A stretch of 5,407 nt of DNA from assembly GCA_028871595.1 (NCBI GenBank), contig JAGWMT010000230.1, positions 1-5,407 on the forward strand. Direction: 5' to 3'. Shown here piece after piece: positions 5,254 to 5,407 of this stretch; position 1 is the stretch's first letter; each line of letters starts with the position of its first letter. Source of the DNA: Elusimicrobiota bacterium (GTDB lineage Bacteria > Elusimicrobiota > Elusimicrobia > UBA1565 > UBA9628). Under the pieces are notes generated by a model. It had not been told where the DNA came from and made no database searches. It saw nothing but the letters and a program-made list of their open reading frames with translations. Position numbers and translations under genes: made by a program.

Positions 5254-5406
5254 TCAGACCTTGCGCGGGAACAGGACCGGGCCCTTGTGGATGGTGCCGG
5301 GGTGCTCGCTGACGCCGGCCAGCACGTCCTCGGCGGTGAGCGCGTCGGGGACGCGCCGCACGCCGAGCTGCATCTGCATCTCCGTCGCCTTGCGGGGCAT
5401 GAAGGG
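5254..5406 (-). CDS. metG: Methionyl-tRNA synthetase, C-terminal fragment, 5' end outside window
   Basis: Fifty codons before a TGA at 5256-5254 are visible. The peptide begins PFMPRKATEMQMQLGV and ends GTIHKGPVLFPRKV. This is the pattern at the end of the anticodon-binding helical domain of bacterial methionyl-tRNA synthetases: 'PFMP..A..(x)QLG' and then, about 30 residues later, 'G..(I/V)xK..PLFPRI'. The enzyme charges tRNA-Met with methionine in the cytoplasm. The protein stops right after the LFPR strand, so it lacks the extra C-terminal tRNA-binding (EMAP/Trbp111-like) domain found in dimeric forms. The catalytic HIGH and KMSKS motifs lie outside the window, so the call rests on a short tail. 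It is followed after 4 bp by the LssY-domain gene. Confidence 0.72.
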   Translation of the reverse strand, partial: PFMPRKATEMQMQLGVRRVPDALTAEDVLAGVSEHPGTIHKGPVLFPRKV

Positions 5407-5407
5407 C

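Noticed and set aside
1..5407. CRISPR arrays, tRNA/rRNA genes, transposases, att sites
   Set aside because: No regularly spaced repeats, cloverleaf-like segments, terminal inverted repeats or integrase/transposase motifs were seen on either strand.

Overview
The window is GC-rich with strongly G/C-biased third codon positions, and it is gene-dense. It suggests a diderm (Gram-negative-type) bacterium with a type IV pilus or type II secretion-like machine. The taxon cannot be fixed from sequence alone. The short CxxC zinc ribbon followed by a 'GLLFAKWR' stretch, and the long minor pilins with Asp-rich loops, would fit Elusimicrobiota, Myxococcota or similar phyla, but this is only a guess.

Left part (1-808, plus strand). 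The window opens inside dut (dUTPase), with motifs II to V present and the N-terminal part missing. Two small membrane-protein genes follow in tight succession. The first encodes an 84-residue single-pass protein with a proline-rich tail, preceded by a clear Shine-Dalgarno. The second encodes an 87-residue zinc-ribbon/helix/transmembrane protein whose TTG start overlaps the preceding stop codon.

Centre (802-4506, minus strand). A compact three-gene cluster encodes minor pilins or pseudopilins, read right to left. First is a 559-residue PilV/GspI-like prepilin carrying about three C-terminal Ig-like modules. Second is a 266-residue PilW/GspJ-like prepilin with three EF-hand-like Asp/Asn loops. 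Third is a 426-residue PilX/GspK-like protein without Glu5, whose body looks like a beta-rich, Asn-Gly-punctuated solenoid. The first two genes overlap by 4 bp (ATGA) and the last two by 53 bp, so translational coupling is likely. By analogy with known minor pilin complexes, the three products would form the tip or priming complex of a pilus or pseudopilus, with the Ig modules as a built-in adhesive or spacer part. The last gene converges on the zinc-ribbon gene, and the two stop codons lie within a 7-bp overlap in the loop of a small inverted repeat.

Right part (4557-5407, minus strand). A secreted or membrane-anchored protein consisting of a stand-alone LssY C-terminal-type domain follows, 4 bp downstream of the 3' end of what looks like metG (methionyl-tRNA synthetase). 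A 50-bp spacer containing a perfect 14-bp palindrome separates this pair from the pilin cluster, and it is the only real intergenic gap in the window. There is no gene-free stretch over 300 bases, and I saw no tRNA, rRNA, CRISPR array or insertion sequence.
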